A stretch of DNA of 64,000 bases from Syntrophobacter sp963666995 (GCA_963666995.1 OY762941.1:2232001-2296000); one strand, 5' to 3'; counted from the first letter of the stretch, positions 9,057 through 18,406 are shown. Numbers and translations: made by a program. The notes: generated by a model not told the origin, from the letters alone.

Positions 9057-10361
9057 TCAATAATAATCGACCGGGTCCTTCCTGTGGCGCACGGCCCACC
9101 AGAAGATGAGATTGCTGGGCAGCCCCTGGGTGACGTAAGAGAGGGCGGGGGCTTTTGCGAAGCGCTTCAGGATCCGCGGAACCGAATAGAACTGCTTGAA
9201 GCAGTCCCAGACTCCGTCTTCGACCTCTTTCGGGGTCATATTCTTTGGGACAAAGATGCACTCCATCCCCAGATACCGGTCTCCCATGGGATTCGGGACT
9301 CGTCCCTGCTCCAGGAGCTGTGTGCGCATGGGGGTCCCTTCCCGGGGCGTGACCGTATTGAAGAAGGCCATCGGAGCGTTGACGGCCCTCAGAAAGTCCA
9401 TCGTTTCCTCGAAGATCTCCGGGGTGTCTTCATCTAATCCGAAGAGAAAGTTCAGGGAATAGAAAATCCCTCTTTTTTCGAGTTCCCGGAGCATCTGCGC
9501 ATAGTCCTTCACCTGGTTCTGCTTCTTGTTGATGCTGGCAAGGCTTTTCTGCGAAACCGACTCTATCCCGATGTTCACATGATAGATGCCGGCTTTGATG
9601 GCGAGATCGAGCAATTCGGTGTCGCGGGAGGTATTAATGGTCCACAGACAGCTCCACCGGACCTTGAGGGGAATCATCGCCTTGAAGAGTTCGCGGGCAT
9701 AGTCGTGGTTTCCGGCGATGTTGTCGTCAACCACCTGGACCTTTCCGGTCGGAATGTTCCTGATGTCTTCGATCACTTCCCCGACAGGTCTGTGCCTGTA
9801 GGTACCGCCGTAGAAGACGGGAACTTCGCAGAAACTGCACTTGAAGGGGCACCCTCGCGTGGTCTGGAGCGGCAGGTATGGGACGAAATACTTCTTCCGG
9901 TCCAGGAGATCCCATCTCGGCAGGGGGAGATTCTTGAGGTCGTGAAATTCGTCGGCCTTATAGCGTCGCTTCATCCCCCCGGCTCTGAAATCTTCGAGAA
10001 GCTGAGGCCATGCGCATTCCGCCTCGCCTTCCACCACGGCATCACAGTGCTGGAGGCATTCTTCCGGCAGCAGCGTCGGATGGAACCCGCCCATCACAAC
10101 CGCAACGCCCCGTTTTTTGAATTCCGCCGCGATCTGATAAGCACGAGATGCAGTGGCGATGGTGGTGGAAAGTCCCACAAGGTCGTAGCCACGGTCGTAG
10201 TCGATTTCATCGAGCCTGTCATCGACCAGTTCCACATCGGCAAATGATGGGGTCAGAGCGGCCACGTAAGGAAGAGCGAGCCCCATGATCCAGCGCTTTT
10301 TTGTTTTGTACGGACGGCCGTTCTTGAATACTGTCGCGGGTTGAACAATGAGAATCTTCAT
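9057..10361 (-). CDS. Radical SAM protein with N-terminal B12-binding-type domain
   Basis: At 434 residues it has the B12-binding/radical-SAM order. An N-terminal Rossmann-like half contains DLVGLSTTIATAS and VVMGGFHPTLLPEE, typical of the cobalamin domain although the DxHxxG His is not obvious. The radical-SAM cluster motif C171-x3-C175-x2-C178 (RGCPFKCSFC) follows. Such proteins methylate or rearrange unreactive carbon or phosphorus centres, for example in hopanoid, bacteriochlorophyll or lipid modification. The substrate cannot be read from sequence. It is a single gene with no pathway partner next to it. Confidence 0.88.
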   Translation of the reverse strand: MKILIVQPATVFKNGRPYKTKKRWIMGLALPYVAALTPSFADVELVDDRLDEIDYDRGYDLVGLSTTIATASRAYQIAAEFKKRGVAVVMGGFHPTLLPEECLQHCDAVVEGEAECAWPQLLEDFRAGGMKRRYKADEFHDLKNLPLPRWDLLDRKKYFVPYLPLQTTRGCPFKCSFCEVPVFYGGTYRHRPVGEVIEDIRNIPTGKVQVVDDNIAGNHDYARELFKAMIPLKVRWSCLWTINTSRDTELLDLAIKAGIYHVNIGIESVSQKSLASINKKQNQVKDYAQMLRELEKRGIFYSLNFLFGLDEDTPEIFEETMDFLRAVNAPMAFFNTVTPREGTPMRTQLLEQGRVPNPMGDRYLGMECIFVPKNMTPKEVEDGVWDCFKQFYSVPRILKRFAKAPALSYVTQGLPSNLIFWWAVRHRKDPVDYY

Positions 10362-10845
10362 AATTTAAAAGATCCTTCTTCCAAAATCGAAGTGAAGTTC
10401 ACACCGTCTGATGATTTATGGAGGGATTAAATCGATAATGTCTCTTCTGATCACGGAAGATAAAAATTCGTCTCGCCGGTGTCAATGCAGTACTTCCCGC
10501 TGACATCCCGCAGGTCAATCGGCAATCAAGATCAAGAAGGAATCGGTTCGTTGACATTGCTTCGGCGCACTCCCCTTGCTGGCCGGAGAAGGCCCCGTCG
10601 GTTCACCGTGAGGCATCCGGGTTTCGATCGTCTTGCGGCCGGGAGGTCCGGCAAAGAGCGGGCCGGGAGACTTTCGGGATGGCGATATGCGGGTCTTGTG
10701 TTATCATCCTCGTTCACTTCTCAGACAGACGTGCTGAATGAACGCGGTACTAAAGATAATGAATGCCGGATGAAATCCCATTTTGCATCGAGGTGGAAAA
10801 CGATCTCCTTGCGGACCTTTCAGCGATAGACAAGATGGTGACCCT
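10362..10845. other. Gene-free divergent region
   Basis: This is 484 bases between the divergent radical-SAM and glycosyltransferase genes. Small open frames here are Arg-rich translations of GC-rich DNA without ribosome-binding sites. Promoters for both flanking genes are expected, but no strong -35/-10 pair stands out. Confidence 0.35.
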
Positions 10846-12708
10846 ATGAAGCTCAACCGGGACGAAACTCCTTCCCGGCCGATCCTGCTTTCGAAGGAAA
10901 AAGCCGCGGGAGATTCCGCCGAATATGCGAGAACACCTCCGCCCTCAGGATGGACAGGCGCGGTCCGCCGCCTTCCGCGGCATCCCGTCTTCTGGATAAT
11001 CCTTGCGCTTGCGCCCTTCCTCCTCATCAACCCGGGGGCCCGCCATTTCAGCGAAGGCGAAGCGATGTACGCCGAGGTCGCCCGGGAAATGCGCCTGGGA
11101 GGGGACTGGATAACCCCTCATCTGAACGGCAAACGCCATTTCGACAAGCCTCCGCTTCTCTTCTGGCTTACCGCCGGCGGCCAGGAAGCCTTCGGAGAGA
11201 CGGAATTTTCCGCCCGCATGTGGCCGGCTCTGGCTACCCTGGCCTCGGTCCCGGTGGTGGGCGGCATTGGTTCAGCTCTCTTCGGCGGGAGCGCCGGATG
11301 GATTGCCGGGCTGGTATTTGCAACCAGCCTCGGCCCTTATATCTTCGGCAAACTGGTCATGCCCGACCTGCTCCTGATGCTGTGGATCAACCTTGCGATT
11401 CTGGGCTACGTCAGGGGCTATTCGGACAAGGCCCGAGGGGCCGGCGCCTGGCCTTTGGCGATGTTCGCGAGCCTCGGCACGGCGTTTCTCACCAAAGGTC
11501 TTCTCGGGTTCGGGCTTCCCACTGCGATCATCGGTCTTCACGCCCTGCTGAGCGGGCGAATCCGGTACTTCCTTTCCCGGCGGCTCATTTTCGGCCTGTC
11601 GATCACCGCCCTGATCGCGCTTCCCTGGATCATCGCCGTTTCCCTGGCCAATCCCGATTTTCTCGGCTACTTTTTCATACGCGAGCACCTTATGCGATTT
11701 ACCGGCAAACGCTTTCCGCCCGACGAATGCGTGCCGCTGCTCGTCTTCCTCGCACTGACTTTCGTCTGGACTTTCCCCTGGCTTCCTCTGGTGCCCCAGG
11801 CGCTGAAACGGGGAATAGGCAGGCTGAAAACCGGCCCGGTGCGAAAAGGGGCCGATCTGCTCCCGTTTGTCTGGATGGTTGTTGTTATCGGACTGTTTTC
11901 AGCATCCCATTCCCGGCTCGAATACTATGCGATGCCCGCCATGCCGGCTTTCGCCCTGCTCCTCGGGAAACTGTGGGTCGATGTCCTGGAACCAGGACCC
12001 GACCCGCCTTCAGCCCGGGCAATGACCGTGGCTTTCATTATCATGACCGTCACCATGGCGCTGCTCGCCGCCGTTGCCTTCCTCGTGTTCGGCCCGTGGA
12101 AGGACATTGTTTTCCGGGCCGTCGCGGACGCCTGGCCGCAGGCGGGGTGGATCGAAGGTCCGGCTGAGACTGCGATACTCGACCGGATACGTATCCCCGC
12201 CCTTGCCGCCATGGCAGGCGGGGCTCTGTGTTCGGCGGGTGCGCTTGTTGCGGTTCTGAAATCCAGGCCCTCAGTCGCCATGGGGCTCATGGCCGCGATG
12301 ATGGCGCCGTTTTTTGCCATGGTTCTCTGGGGTTTTACCGCGGTCAATCCGGTTCAGTCCGGTTGGAAAACCGCCCAAACCGTCAAGCAGGCGGCCGGGC
12401 CTGATGACATGGTGGTGTTCCAGGAACCTTACGAATACATGTGGACGGGGGGAATCACCTACTACACGAAACGCATGGTTTACATCTTGAGGGACCCCCG
12501 GTTCGACGGCATAAAGGGCCGCCTCCGCGAGCCTCTGGAGCGGTTTCTCGACCTGGATACGCTTCTCGATCTATGGAATTCGAAAAGGAAGGTCGTCGTC
12601 GTAGCCGATGAAGCCGACGGGGACGTGGTGGGAACGCTCGAGAAGGCAGGCCATGCCGAGATCCTTGGAAAGTCGGGCACTCACACCGTTTTAAGCAACG
12701 GGCACTAG
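10846..12708 (+). CDS. ArnT/PMT-family glycosyltransferase (polyprenyl-phosphate sugar donor)
   Basis: The 620-residue polytopic membrane protein belongs to the PMT_2 (ArnT-like) GT-C superfamily. After the first membrane segment, the hallmark periplasmic stretch EAMYAEVAREM...GDWITPHLNGKRHFDKPPLLFWL is present, with the acidic residues expected for lipid-linked sugar transfer. About 11-12 further hydrophobic segments follow, then a C-terminal soluble tail. It probably adds a sugar from undecaprenyl phosphate to lipid A, another lipid or a protein at the outer face of the inner membrane. The ATG at 10846 is the first that gives a normal N-terminus. The ribosome-binding site is weak. Confidence 0.9.
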   Translation: MKLNRDETPSRPILLSKEKAAGDSAEYARTPPPSGWTGAVRRLPRHPVFWIILALAPFLLINPGARHFSEGEAMYAEVAREMRLGGDWITPHLNGKRHFDKPPLLFWLTAGGQEAFGETEFSARMWPALATLASVPVVGGIGSALFGGSAGWIAGLVFATSLGPYIFGKLVMPDLLLMLWINLAILGYVRGYSDKARGAGAWPLAMFASLGTAFLTKGLLGFGLPTAIIGLHALLSGRIRYFLSRRLIFGLSITALIALPWIIAVSLANPDFLGYFFIREHLMRFTGKRFPPDECVPLLVFLALTFVWTFPWLPLVPQALKRGIGRLKTGPVRKGADLLPFVWMVVVIGLFSASHSRLEYYAMPAMPAFALLLGKLWVDVLEPGPDPPSARAMTVAFIIMTVTMALLAAVAFLVFGPWKDIVFRAVADAWPQAGWIEGPAETAILDRIRIPALAAMAGGALCSAGALVAVLKSRPSVAMGLMAAMMAPFFAMVLWGFTAVNPVQSGWKTAQTVKQAAGPDDMVVFQEPYEYMWTGGITYYTKRMVYILRDPRFDGIKGRLREPLERFLDLDTLLDLWNSKRKVVVVADEADGDVVGTLEKAGHAEILGKSGTHTVLSNGH

Positions 12709-12816
12709 GTTCCCGAGCCGGAAGAGGGCATGAGCGTGCGTCGGGTCCCGCCGGATGGTGCCGGCAGATGAGTGGTCAAGCCCGCGAGGGATGGATCCAC
12801 CCCAAGGCCGACAAAA

Positions 12817-12839
12817 AAGGCGGGGAATTTCCCCGCCTT
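12817..12839 (-). terminator. Rho-independent terminator of the outer-membrane protein gene
   Basis: An 11-bp perfect stem, AAGGCGGGGAA paired with TTCCCCGCCTT, is followed on the minus strand by a run of six T (plus-strand 12813-12818). It lies 27 bases beyond the stop at 12866. Confidence 0.9.
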
Positions 12840-12865
12840 CAGGTGTACAAAAAATTGTCGTGCGA

Positions 12866-14557
12866 TCAAAAGGTGATCGAGAAACCGGCTCCCACAAGGG
12901 CTTCGTCCTTATCCTTGGTGAGTGCCCAGGGAATGTCGATCAGCCCGATTATATCGGTCTTGCCGGGGCCGTCCACGCTGTACTGCTGGTAGCCTGCCTG
13001 GATGAAAGGCTCAATCGTAAACCCCTGAATCTTGGTCGAGGCTCCGATGGAACCCAGGATTCCCCAGGTGGTTCCGTCAATGGACGCATGATTGCTCAGG
13101 AGTCTGACGCCGCTAAGCTGCGGAGTGTAGAACGTGGCCGAATAATCTTCAGTCACGGCTCCGCCGAAAGCCGTGAAACCGCCTCTCAGAACCCACGAGG
13201 CCAGGTTCTTTTCGGCTGCGAGCTTAAACTTCACCAAATTCTCCGTGATCTGAGGAAATTCTCCGTCAGTAAGGTTGAGGACCAGGGTATCGGTCGCGTT
13301 AACGAAGAGGCCGGTGTCCACGCCGAGAGACAACTGTTCCTTCGACTGGATGAAATCGTAGTAAAGGCCGGCCGCCACCTTGGTGTCTTTGGTGACCTGG
13401 ATGTCGACACCGCCGCCGACTTCGAGGTCGAAGTTCTTCTCTGTGTTGCTATACTGCCATAACGGATTGCCGAGAGCCACGAAGCTGATTTGGCCAGTGG
13501 AAATCCCGAACAAAGTATCTCCCACTCCGTCGCCGTCCCTGGTCTTCTCCCTGTAGTCGACGCGCAGCGAGAACGGCAGTGAGACCGTTTCGGTACATGG
13601 ATACCTGACCCACACGTCTCCGCCCACTCTCCAGCCGCTCACGTCGCCTTTCAGCTTGAAGCCGTTCTCGGCGATCACGCTCGTGTCGCCACTGGTGACG
13701 GAAAATGCCTCCCCATAGCTCCACTTGTTGTCGCCGCCGAAAATAGGTCCGCCTCGAACGTCCATCCCGAGCCATGCGGGCCCCACTTTGCCTTCCAGAC
13801 CACCTTTGAACAGGATTTCCCAATAACTCGAATCGTAAGGCATCATGAAAGGAAAGAGCTCGCCCAGGAAGTCATTTTGCTGATCCCAGGAAAGGTTTAC
13901 ACCGTCAAGCGGGACTCCGTTTACGGAGACACCGCGAAGACTGTTGAAGGTCTTGTTCTGATCCTGCTGATAGGCTATCTGGATTTCCCCGCCGGCCTGG
14001 AGGTCGCAGCCAATGGGTTGCCCGTAGATCACGCGCAGGTTGAAATTGTCGAGGCTGTTGTCCATGCTGTATCTGGAACGAGCGGAAAGCGTGTCGCTTG
14101 TTCCGTCATCGAAGGTAATGCCGCCGAAAAGATTCTGGTTTCCGGTGAAGTCACCGCGCTGGCCTGTGTAGTTGAAGAAAATCCCCATCCTGCCTGCGCC
14201 GGCAGGAAAAGCCGCGCCGATCGTGGTGCTGTAATCAAATAAGTTTCCGGAAGAACTCCACTTCCCGTCGGCGTCCACGCCGCCGAGGCGCAGGTTGCCA
14301 ATCTGGATCGCCCCCGCGAGTTTGCCGCTCCAGTTCCAATCCGTGACATCGTGGTAAAGGAATCTGCCGGTCGCATAGTACTCGACGCCCTTACCGTCTG
14401 CAATCTTCGATGGGAGGATAAGGTAATCGGATTCATCCGAAACCAACCCGTAAGGGTCTCCCATGCCCCCCATTCTGCCTTCCCATGCAAAGGCAACACC
14501 CCCCAGCAGGGCCGCCAGCAGAGGCAGAAACAAAACCAACGCAATCTTCCCCCTCAT
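12866..14557 (-). CDS. Predicted outer-membrane beta-barrel protein
   Basis: The 563-residue protein has a signal peptide (MRGKIALVLFLPLLAALLGG, cleaved near AFA-W) and no internal hydrophobic helix. The rest alternates short amphipathic strands with Gly/Asp/Asn turns (GKLAGAIQIGNLRLGGVDADG, RMGIFFNYTGQRGDFTG) and ends in phenylalanine (GAGFSITF), the typical C-terminal signal for BAM-assembled barrels. GAGGAGG precedes the ATG. The cargo or role is unknown. It could be a transport porin-like protein or a surface protein. It is a single gene ended by a strong terminator. Confidence 0.8.
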   Translation of the reverse strand: MRGKIALVLFLPLLAALLGGVAFAWEGRMGGMGDPYGLVSDESDYLILPSKIADGKGVEYYATGRFLYHDVTDWNWSGKLAGAIQIGNLRLGGVDADGKWSSSGNLFDYSTTIGAAFPAGAGRMGIFFNYTGQRGDFTGNQNLFGGITFDDGTSDTLSARSRYSMDNSLDNFNLRVIYGQPIGCDLQAGGEIQIAYQQDQNKTFNSLRGVSVNGVPLDGVNLSWDQQNDFLGELFPFMMPYDSSYWEILFKGGLEGKVGPAWLGMDVRGGPIFGGDNKWSYGEAFSVTSGDTSVIAENGFKLKGDVSGWRVGGDVWVRYPCTETVSLPFSLRVDYREKTRDGDGVGDTLFGISTGQISFVALGNPLWQYSNTEKNFDLEVGGGVDIQVTKDTKVAAGLYYDFIQSKEQLSLGVDTGLFVNATDTLVLNLTDGEFPQITENLVKFKLAAEKNLASWVLRGGFTAFGGAVTEDYSATFYTPQLSGVRLLSNHASIDGTTWGILGSIGASTKIQGFTIEPFIQAGYQQYSVDGPGKTDIIGLIDIPWALTKDKDEALVGAGFSITF

Positions 14558-14771
14558 AGCCTTCCTCCTCCTCTCTTTCCGTGACCTGAACGTATAGCCT
14601 GGCAGATCCGAACTTACGGCAGTATATCTGAAAAGACTTGCGGGTCAAGCATTCCCAAGCATGCTCGACGTGTATGTAGAAGATCGGCAGAATTCCGGTC
14701 TTTCTTGAGCGCAGTGTATCTACCGGGTTGAGAGGGCATTCTCCGCGGCGCCCGCCCCTGGGCCTCGAGCC

Positions 14772-15407
14772 TCAAAGCAGCCCTCTATCCCGGAGTATCG
14801 AGCTTATCGTCACTTCGGTCCTCTCGAGGTAGATCGCGGTAGTGCTGCTGAGGACGTGGCCGAGAATATCCCCCACAATGGTAAGCGGCACACCGGCTTT
14901 CAACAACTCAATGGCCCTGGTATGCCTCAGAATATGAGGATGAGAGAGCTGCCTGGGGATTTCCGCTTCGCCGGCGCGCCGGTAGAACTCCCTTCGAAAG
15001 TTCCCCTGATCCAGGGCGAACACCCTCCCGCGCATCCCCGGGAACTCATCGAGATATCCCAGCACCCCCAAGACAACTTCCCCGGGAACCGGAATCGTTC
15101 TGGACGAATGCCTGGCCTCCGCGGGTACGGCCCCCGAGATGTGCACTTCGAAGTGGTTGAAATCGATGTCCGTGGAATCGTCGAGTCTTAAGATTTCCCC
15201 GAGGCGCGCTCCACTGAAGCGAAGCAACAGGAACACAAGCCAGTATCGGCCGCGGACCCGGCGTATATAGCTGCTTGGGGCCGAATCGTGCCAGATCCTG
15301 AAAGCCCTCGTGAGCCTGTGTACCTGAGATTCGTCGAGGTGTTCAACGGGAGGCGCGGCTTCGGGATCGGGCGCGTTCCCTTCCACGATGATGATTCTTC
15401 TCGTCAT
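14772..15407 (-). CDS. Stand-alone tyrosine recombinase catalytic-domain protein
   Basis: The 211-residue protein covers only the integrase catalytic fold. R68 (SGARLGEIL), H158-x2-R161 (HILRHTRA), H184 (ILGH) and Y193 (AIYLERT) are all present. The beta-hairpin lysine normally found before RxIPLP is not visible (HSSRTIPVP). There is no N-terminal SAM-like core-binding domain, no excisionase, no tRNA target and no phage gene nearby. It may therefore be a DNA-binding regulator built on an integrase fold. Integrase-fold regulators such as TunR (tungstate response) are described in sulfate reducers, but no TOBE metal-binding domain is seen here. A 13-bp inverted repeat lies 83-121 bases upstream. 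Confidence 0.8.
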   Translation of the reverse strand: MTRRIIIVEGNAPDPEAAPPVEHLDESQVHRLTRAFRIWHDSAPSSYIRRVRGRYWLVFLLLRFSGARLGEILRLDDSTDIDFNHFEVHISGAVPAEARHSSRTIPVPGEVVLGVLGYLDEFPGMRGRVFALDQGNFRREFYRRAGEAEIPRQLSHPHILRHTRAIELLKAGVPLTIVGDILGHVLSSTTAIYLERTEVTISSILRDRGLL

Positions 15408-15489
15408 GGCCGTTCTCTTTTGTCATCCACCACAATAGCGCGTGATCGCCTATTATCATGCCAATATATCTAGGTATTTTACATCAAAA

Positions 15490-15528
15490 TGTCAATTACA
15501 CGAAAATTATTTTAACCGTGTATTGACA
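15490..15528. promoter_or_regulatory. Inverted repeat with divergent TTGACA boxes (candidate operator)
   Basis: TGTCAATTACACG (15490-15502) and CGTGTATTGACA (15517-15528) are near-perfect inverted copies separated by 14 AT-rich bases. Each arm carries TTGACA, pointing outward towards the integrase-like gene on one side and hsp20 on the other. The position between divergent genes fits a shared operator/promoter, perhaps bound by the integrase-fold protein itself. The -10 partners are weak (TAGATA on the minus strand). Confidence 0.5.
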
Positions 15529-15615
15529 CCCCGGTACCCTGAGCTTACCTTCAGCGTGAATAGATGAGAGGTACGCAAGAAAATCAACCACATCAAACGA
15601 AAGGAGATATCCTTT

Positions 15616-16071
15616 ATGGCCATTATCCGCTATTCGACTCTACCCTATTTCCCGAACCCGTTCCAGGAATTTGCGCGGGTGCAAAGGGAGATGGACCGCG
15701 TGCTGAAGGACATCATGGGCAAGGCCCCGTCTCTCATGAGCTCGGGAGTATTCCCCGCGCTGAATGTCAGTGAGGACGCCGAAAATATCTATGTGCACGC
15801 CGAGCTTGCCGGCTTCAAACCGGAAGATATCGAGGTCTCCGTGGTGGGCAACACGCTGACGCTCAGTGGAGAGCGCAAGCCCGACGAGGCGGAAAACGTC
15901 AGCTATCACCGCCGTGAACGCTCGTACGGGAGTTTCCAGAAAGCTCTGACGCTTCCTCACGCGGTCGACGCCGAAGCCGTCCGGGCAACCTGTACGGACG
16001 GGGTTCTGAAACTGGTCCTTCCCAAACATGAAGATGCGAAGCCGAAGAAAATCACGGTGAAGACCGAATAG
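15616..16071 (+). CDS. Small heat shock protein Hsp20 (alpha-crystallin family)
   Basis: The 151-residue ATP-independent holdase has an N-terminal arm with aromatic residues (YFPNPFQEFARVQREMDRV) and an alpha-crystallin domain from about residue 47 (PALNVSEDAENIYVHAELAG, GNTLTLSGERK). It contains the GVLKLVLPK strand and a C-terminal tail. It binds unfolding proteins in the cytoplasm. AGGAGATAT precedes the ATG. It is the first of a tandem Hsp20 pair, with 48 bases between the genes. Confidence 0.96.
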   Translation: MAIIRYSTLPYFPNPFQEFARVQREMDRVLKDIMGKAPSLMSSGVFPALNVSEDAENIYVHAELAGFKPEDIEVSVVGNTLTLSGERKPDEAENVSYHRRERSYGSFQKALTLPHAVDAEAVRATCTDGVLKLVLPKHEDAKPKKITVKTE

Positions 16072-16119
16072 ACGCGCAAGCCATGACACGGCGATCGCAA
16101 TAACAGGAGGAGATGTACT

Positions 16120-16518
16120 ATGGCAGATAAGGATTTGGAACTCCGGGACAAGAAGGAATTGCAGACGGGGGCCGAGAGTACCCGCAACGTCCCGATTTTC
16201 ATCCCGGCGGTGGACATCTATGAATCGGAAACAGCTTTGACCCTTCTGGCTGATATGCCCGGGGTGCCCTTCGGGAACGTGGACATCGATCTCAACAACG
16301 ACCAGCTCACCATCAGGGGTTCCGCTGTGTTGCCGGATGGCGGGGGGGCGGTCATGCTGAAAGAATACGAAGTGGGAGATTACTACAGGCAGTTCACCCT
16401 CTCGGATGCGATCGACCGGGCTAAAATCGAAGCATCCATGAAAGACGGAATCCTGAAAATCGTCCTGCCCAAGGCTGAAGCTGCAAAACCGCGGAAAATC
16501 ACCGTTACGAGTGCCTAG
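16120..16518 (+). CDS. Small heat shock protein Hsp20, second copy
   Basis: The 132-residue alpha-crystallin protein lacks the aromatic N-terminal arm of its neighbour and starts with a charged segment (MADKDLELRDKKELQ). The core strands are ADMPGVPFGNVDIDLNND-type and GILKIVLPKAEAAKP. AGGAGGAG precedes the ATG. Tandem Hsp20 genes of unequal type often form hetero-oligomers, so the two products probably assemble together. The transcript ends at the terminator just downstream. Confidence 0.95.
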   Translation: MADKDLELRDKKELQTGAESTRNVPIFIPAVDIYESETALTLLADMPGVPFGNVDIDLNNDQLTIRGSAVLPDGGGAVMLKEYEVGDYYRQFTLSDAIDRAKIEASMKDGILKIVLPKAEAAKPRKITVTSA

Positions 16519-16522
16519 ACGT

Positions 16523-16560
16523 CAGGCCGGAAGGTCTTCCCTGCCGGCCTGTGTTCTTTT
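16523..16560 (+). terminator. Rho-independent terminator after the Hsp20 pair
   Basis: The stem CAGGCCGG (16523-16530) with CCGGCCTG (16544-16551), a 13-base loop and the T-rich tail TGTTCTTTT lies directly after the second Hsp20 stop. Confidence 0.85.
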
Positions 16561-16629
16561 GGACGGGGAGCTGGAGAGCAGACTCCGGGGGCGGGTTTCA
16601 CGGCCGGAAAGCCGATCCGCAAATTCGCC

Positions 16630-17415
16630 TCAGAACGCATACGGCTCCCTGTCCTTGAACTCGAATATGAACGGGACCTCGGGTTCTTTGATCCTGACGA
16701 TTTTCGACGGGATCAGTGCATGGGAATCGCATAATATCGTCATGTGGATCCCTACAGGGGGCAGGCCGGGGTCCGGCAGCTTGTGCGGCAGAGGCCTCAA
16801 CGTGCCGTAGACTTCCACCCACTCGCCATCGGTGAGACTATCCGTCTCATTGTCCTGAATCCTTAAGCCCATGAAGAGAGAGTCCGCGAGGCAGCAGAAC
16901 ACCGCTGTCCTGACGAGTGCAAACTGGCCGGAACTCTCGAGCGCTTCACTTTTCCTGACCATTCCCCTGACTGCATAATGGGCGGTCGTTTGGGCCGGGT
17001 CCGTTCTTTCCGCGAGCGCGTAGAGTTCTGCAAGGTTAATCCGGATGAATTCGGTGCCCTCCACGCTGACGCGCGATGGTTGAAGGTCCATGCCGAGCCT
17101 CGGGGCGAGGGATATGCCCAGGTCGGCAACCGTAAGAAGTCTTACGAACAGGAGAAAAATAACGATTCTGGAGAGCTTGGGCTGTCTGGTCGGGAAAAAC
17201 GCGGCGATTGTGCCCATGAGGAACAGGAGCGCGGCTGTCGTGCCTGTCAGCCATTTGAACCTGGGGTTCATGTACCGCCAGTAATCGCCGAACAGGACCA
17301 GGAGGCCCATATACAGACCTATGACCGTGATGATGAGGCCTTCCAGGATTCCGCCGAATCTTCTCAAAAGCCTACCCAATTGCCGCCCCCAACAGAACCG
17401 ACACGAGATACACAA
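16630..17415 (-). CDS. TIGR03943/DUF1980 family membrane protein, partner of the COG0701 permease
   Basis: The protein, about 250-261 residues, has N-terminal hydrophobic helices (LEGLIITVIGLYMGLLVLF, TGTTAALLFLMGTIAAFF, IVIFLLFVRLLTV). A soluble beta-rich domain follows, with TAHYAVRGMVRKSEAL and GEWVEVYGTLRPLP. This matches the family that pairs with COG0701 permeases and is often under Zur control. The start is uncertain: no ATG is available, and TTG codons at 17415 and 17379 are possible. Either start overlaps the end of the permease gene, so translation is coupled. The pair is thought to handle zinc or another metal, but no activity has been shown that I know of. Confidence 0.82.
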   Translation of the reverse strand: MCISCRFCWGRQLGRLLRRFGGILEGLIITVIGLYMGLLVLFGDYWRYMNPRFKWLTGTTAALLFLMGTIAAFFPTRQPKLSRIVIFLLFVRLLTVADLGISLAPRLGMDLQPSRVSVEGTEFIRINLAELYALAERTDPAQTTAHYAVRGMVRKSEALESSGQFALVRTAVFCCLADSLFMGLRIQDNETDSLTDGEWVEVYGTLRPLPHKLPDPGLPPVGIHMTILCDSHALIPSKIVRIKEPEVPFIFEFKDREPYAF

Positions 17416-18334
17416 AAACCGTGGGAATAATCATACAGGCAAGTGCCGTGCGCCAGCGGAAGACCGATGCGTACATGATGATCAACTTGAGGTCGACCAT
17501 CGGCCCGATGGCCAGGAAAGAGAGCTTGGCCGCAGCCGGCAGCATCACGAACGATGCGGCGATGAAAGCGTCGGCCTCGGAGCAGACCGATACGATCACT
17601 GCGAGCAGCATCATGGCGCCCACTGCCAGGAAAAGGTTGTCCTGAAGGAGCAGCAGCAGGTCATGAGGCAGGAGCACGCCGGCAAAGGCAACGGCGAAGG
17701 CCCCCACGATGAGATACCGGCCCATATCCAGGAACTCGGTCACGGCATGCGTGAATACCTGTATAATCTTGGAACGGTTATCCACGGCGACCCCGCAGGC
17801 ACACATCGCGGCCGGGGAGGGAACACTCGCTCCATGAATGCCGCAGGCATCGTGCGGCGCGTGCGCGTGGTGAGATTCTTCGGGAAGCGCCGCATTCTCG
17901 CGCAGGAGCAGGGCGGCATCGGTCCGGCCCAGCAGGAGGCCCATCAGGCAGGCACATCCGGCTACGATACCGGCCCGCCCCAATACCATCCGGATATCAC
18001 CTCGGAACGCGACGTAGGTTGACGCCAGAACCAAAGGGTTGATGACCGGAGCGGAAAACAGGTAAGTTATCGCCATGGTCGGAGAAACGCCCTTTTTCAG
18101 TAATCTTCGCATGAGCGAGATGACGCCGCAGTCACAGGTCGGGATCAGCATCCCCAGACCAAGCCCGAGGAACATCCCTTTGAGACGCCCCCGGGGCAGA
18201 TACCTGGCGCTGAAATGATCCGGGAGGCCGATCTCCACAATCGCCGAGAGGACCGCGCCCAAAGCCAGGAATGGCGACGCCCCCAAAAACACGGCTATGA
18301 CCGTGGAGAGGATGGTTTCAACAGTTGGATCCAT
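17372..18334 (-). CDS. COG0701 (DUF318) permease with His/Cys-rich loop
   Basis: The 320-residue membrane protein has about eight helices and the family motif C67-D-C69-G in a membrane segment (LIPTCDCGVISLMRRLL). The cytoplasmic or periplasmic loop at residues 155-180 is rich in His and Cys (SHHAHAPHDACGIHG, MCACG), which points to metal handling. The best-studied relatives export organoarsenicals (ArsP). The pairing with a DUF1980 protein and a znuABC-type operon favours zinc or a related divalent metal here. It lies 72 bases after the ABC permease stop, in the same orientation. Confidence 0.88.
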   Translation of the reverse strand: MDPTVETILSTVIAVFLGASPFLALGAVLSAIVEIGLPDHFSARYLPRGRLKGMFLGLGLGMLIPTCDCGVISLMRRLLKKGVSPTMAITYLFSAPVINPLVLASTYVAFRGDIRMVLGRAGIVAGCACLMGLLLGRTDAALLLRENAALPEESHHAHAPHDACGIHGASVPSPAAMCACGVAVDNRSKIIQVFTHAVTEFLDMGRYLIVGAFAVAFAGVLLPHDLLLLLQDNLFLAVGAMMLLAVIVSVCSEADAFIAASFVMLPAAAKLSFLAIGPMVDLKLIIMYASVFRWRTALACMIIPTVFVYLVSVLLGAAIG

Positions 18335-18406
18335 TTCGGTCCTCGCGTGACCGTGCGTCGGAAAGCGACCGGGCCGACCGCTCCGATATGCATTTGCAGG
18401 AAGCGA

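Noticed and set aside
10950..12167. 405-codon open frame on the plus strand
   Set aside because: Arg/Pro-rich translation in a second frame of the ArnT-like gene, which has clear membrane helices and PMT motifs.
14772..15407. Integrase gene as the marker of a genomic island or prophage
   Set aside because: No tRNA target, attachment repeats, excisionase, phage genes or composition change are seen. The protein also lacks the usual DNA-binding arm.
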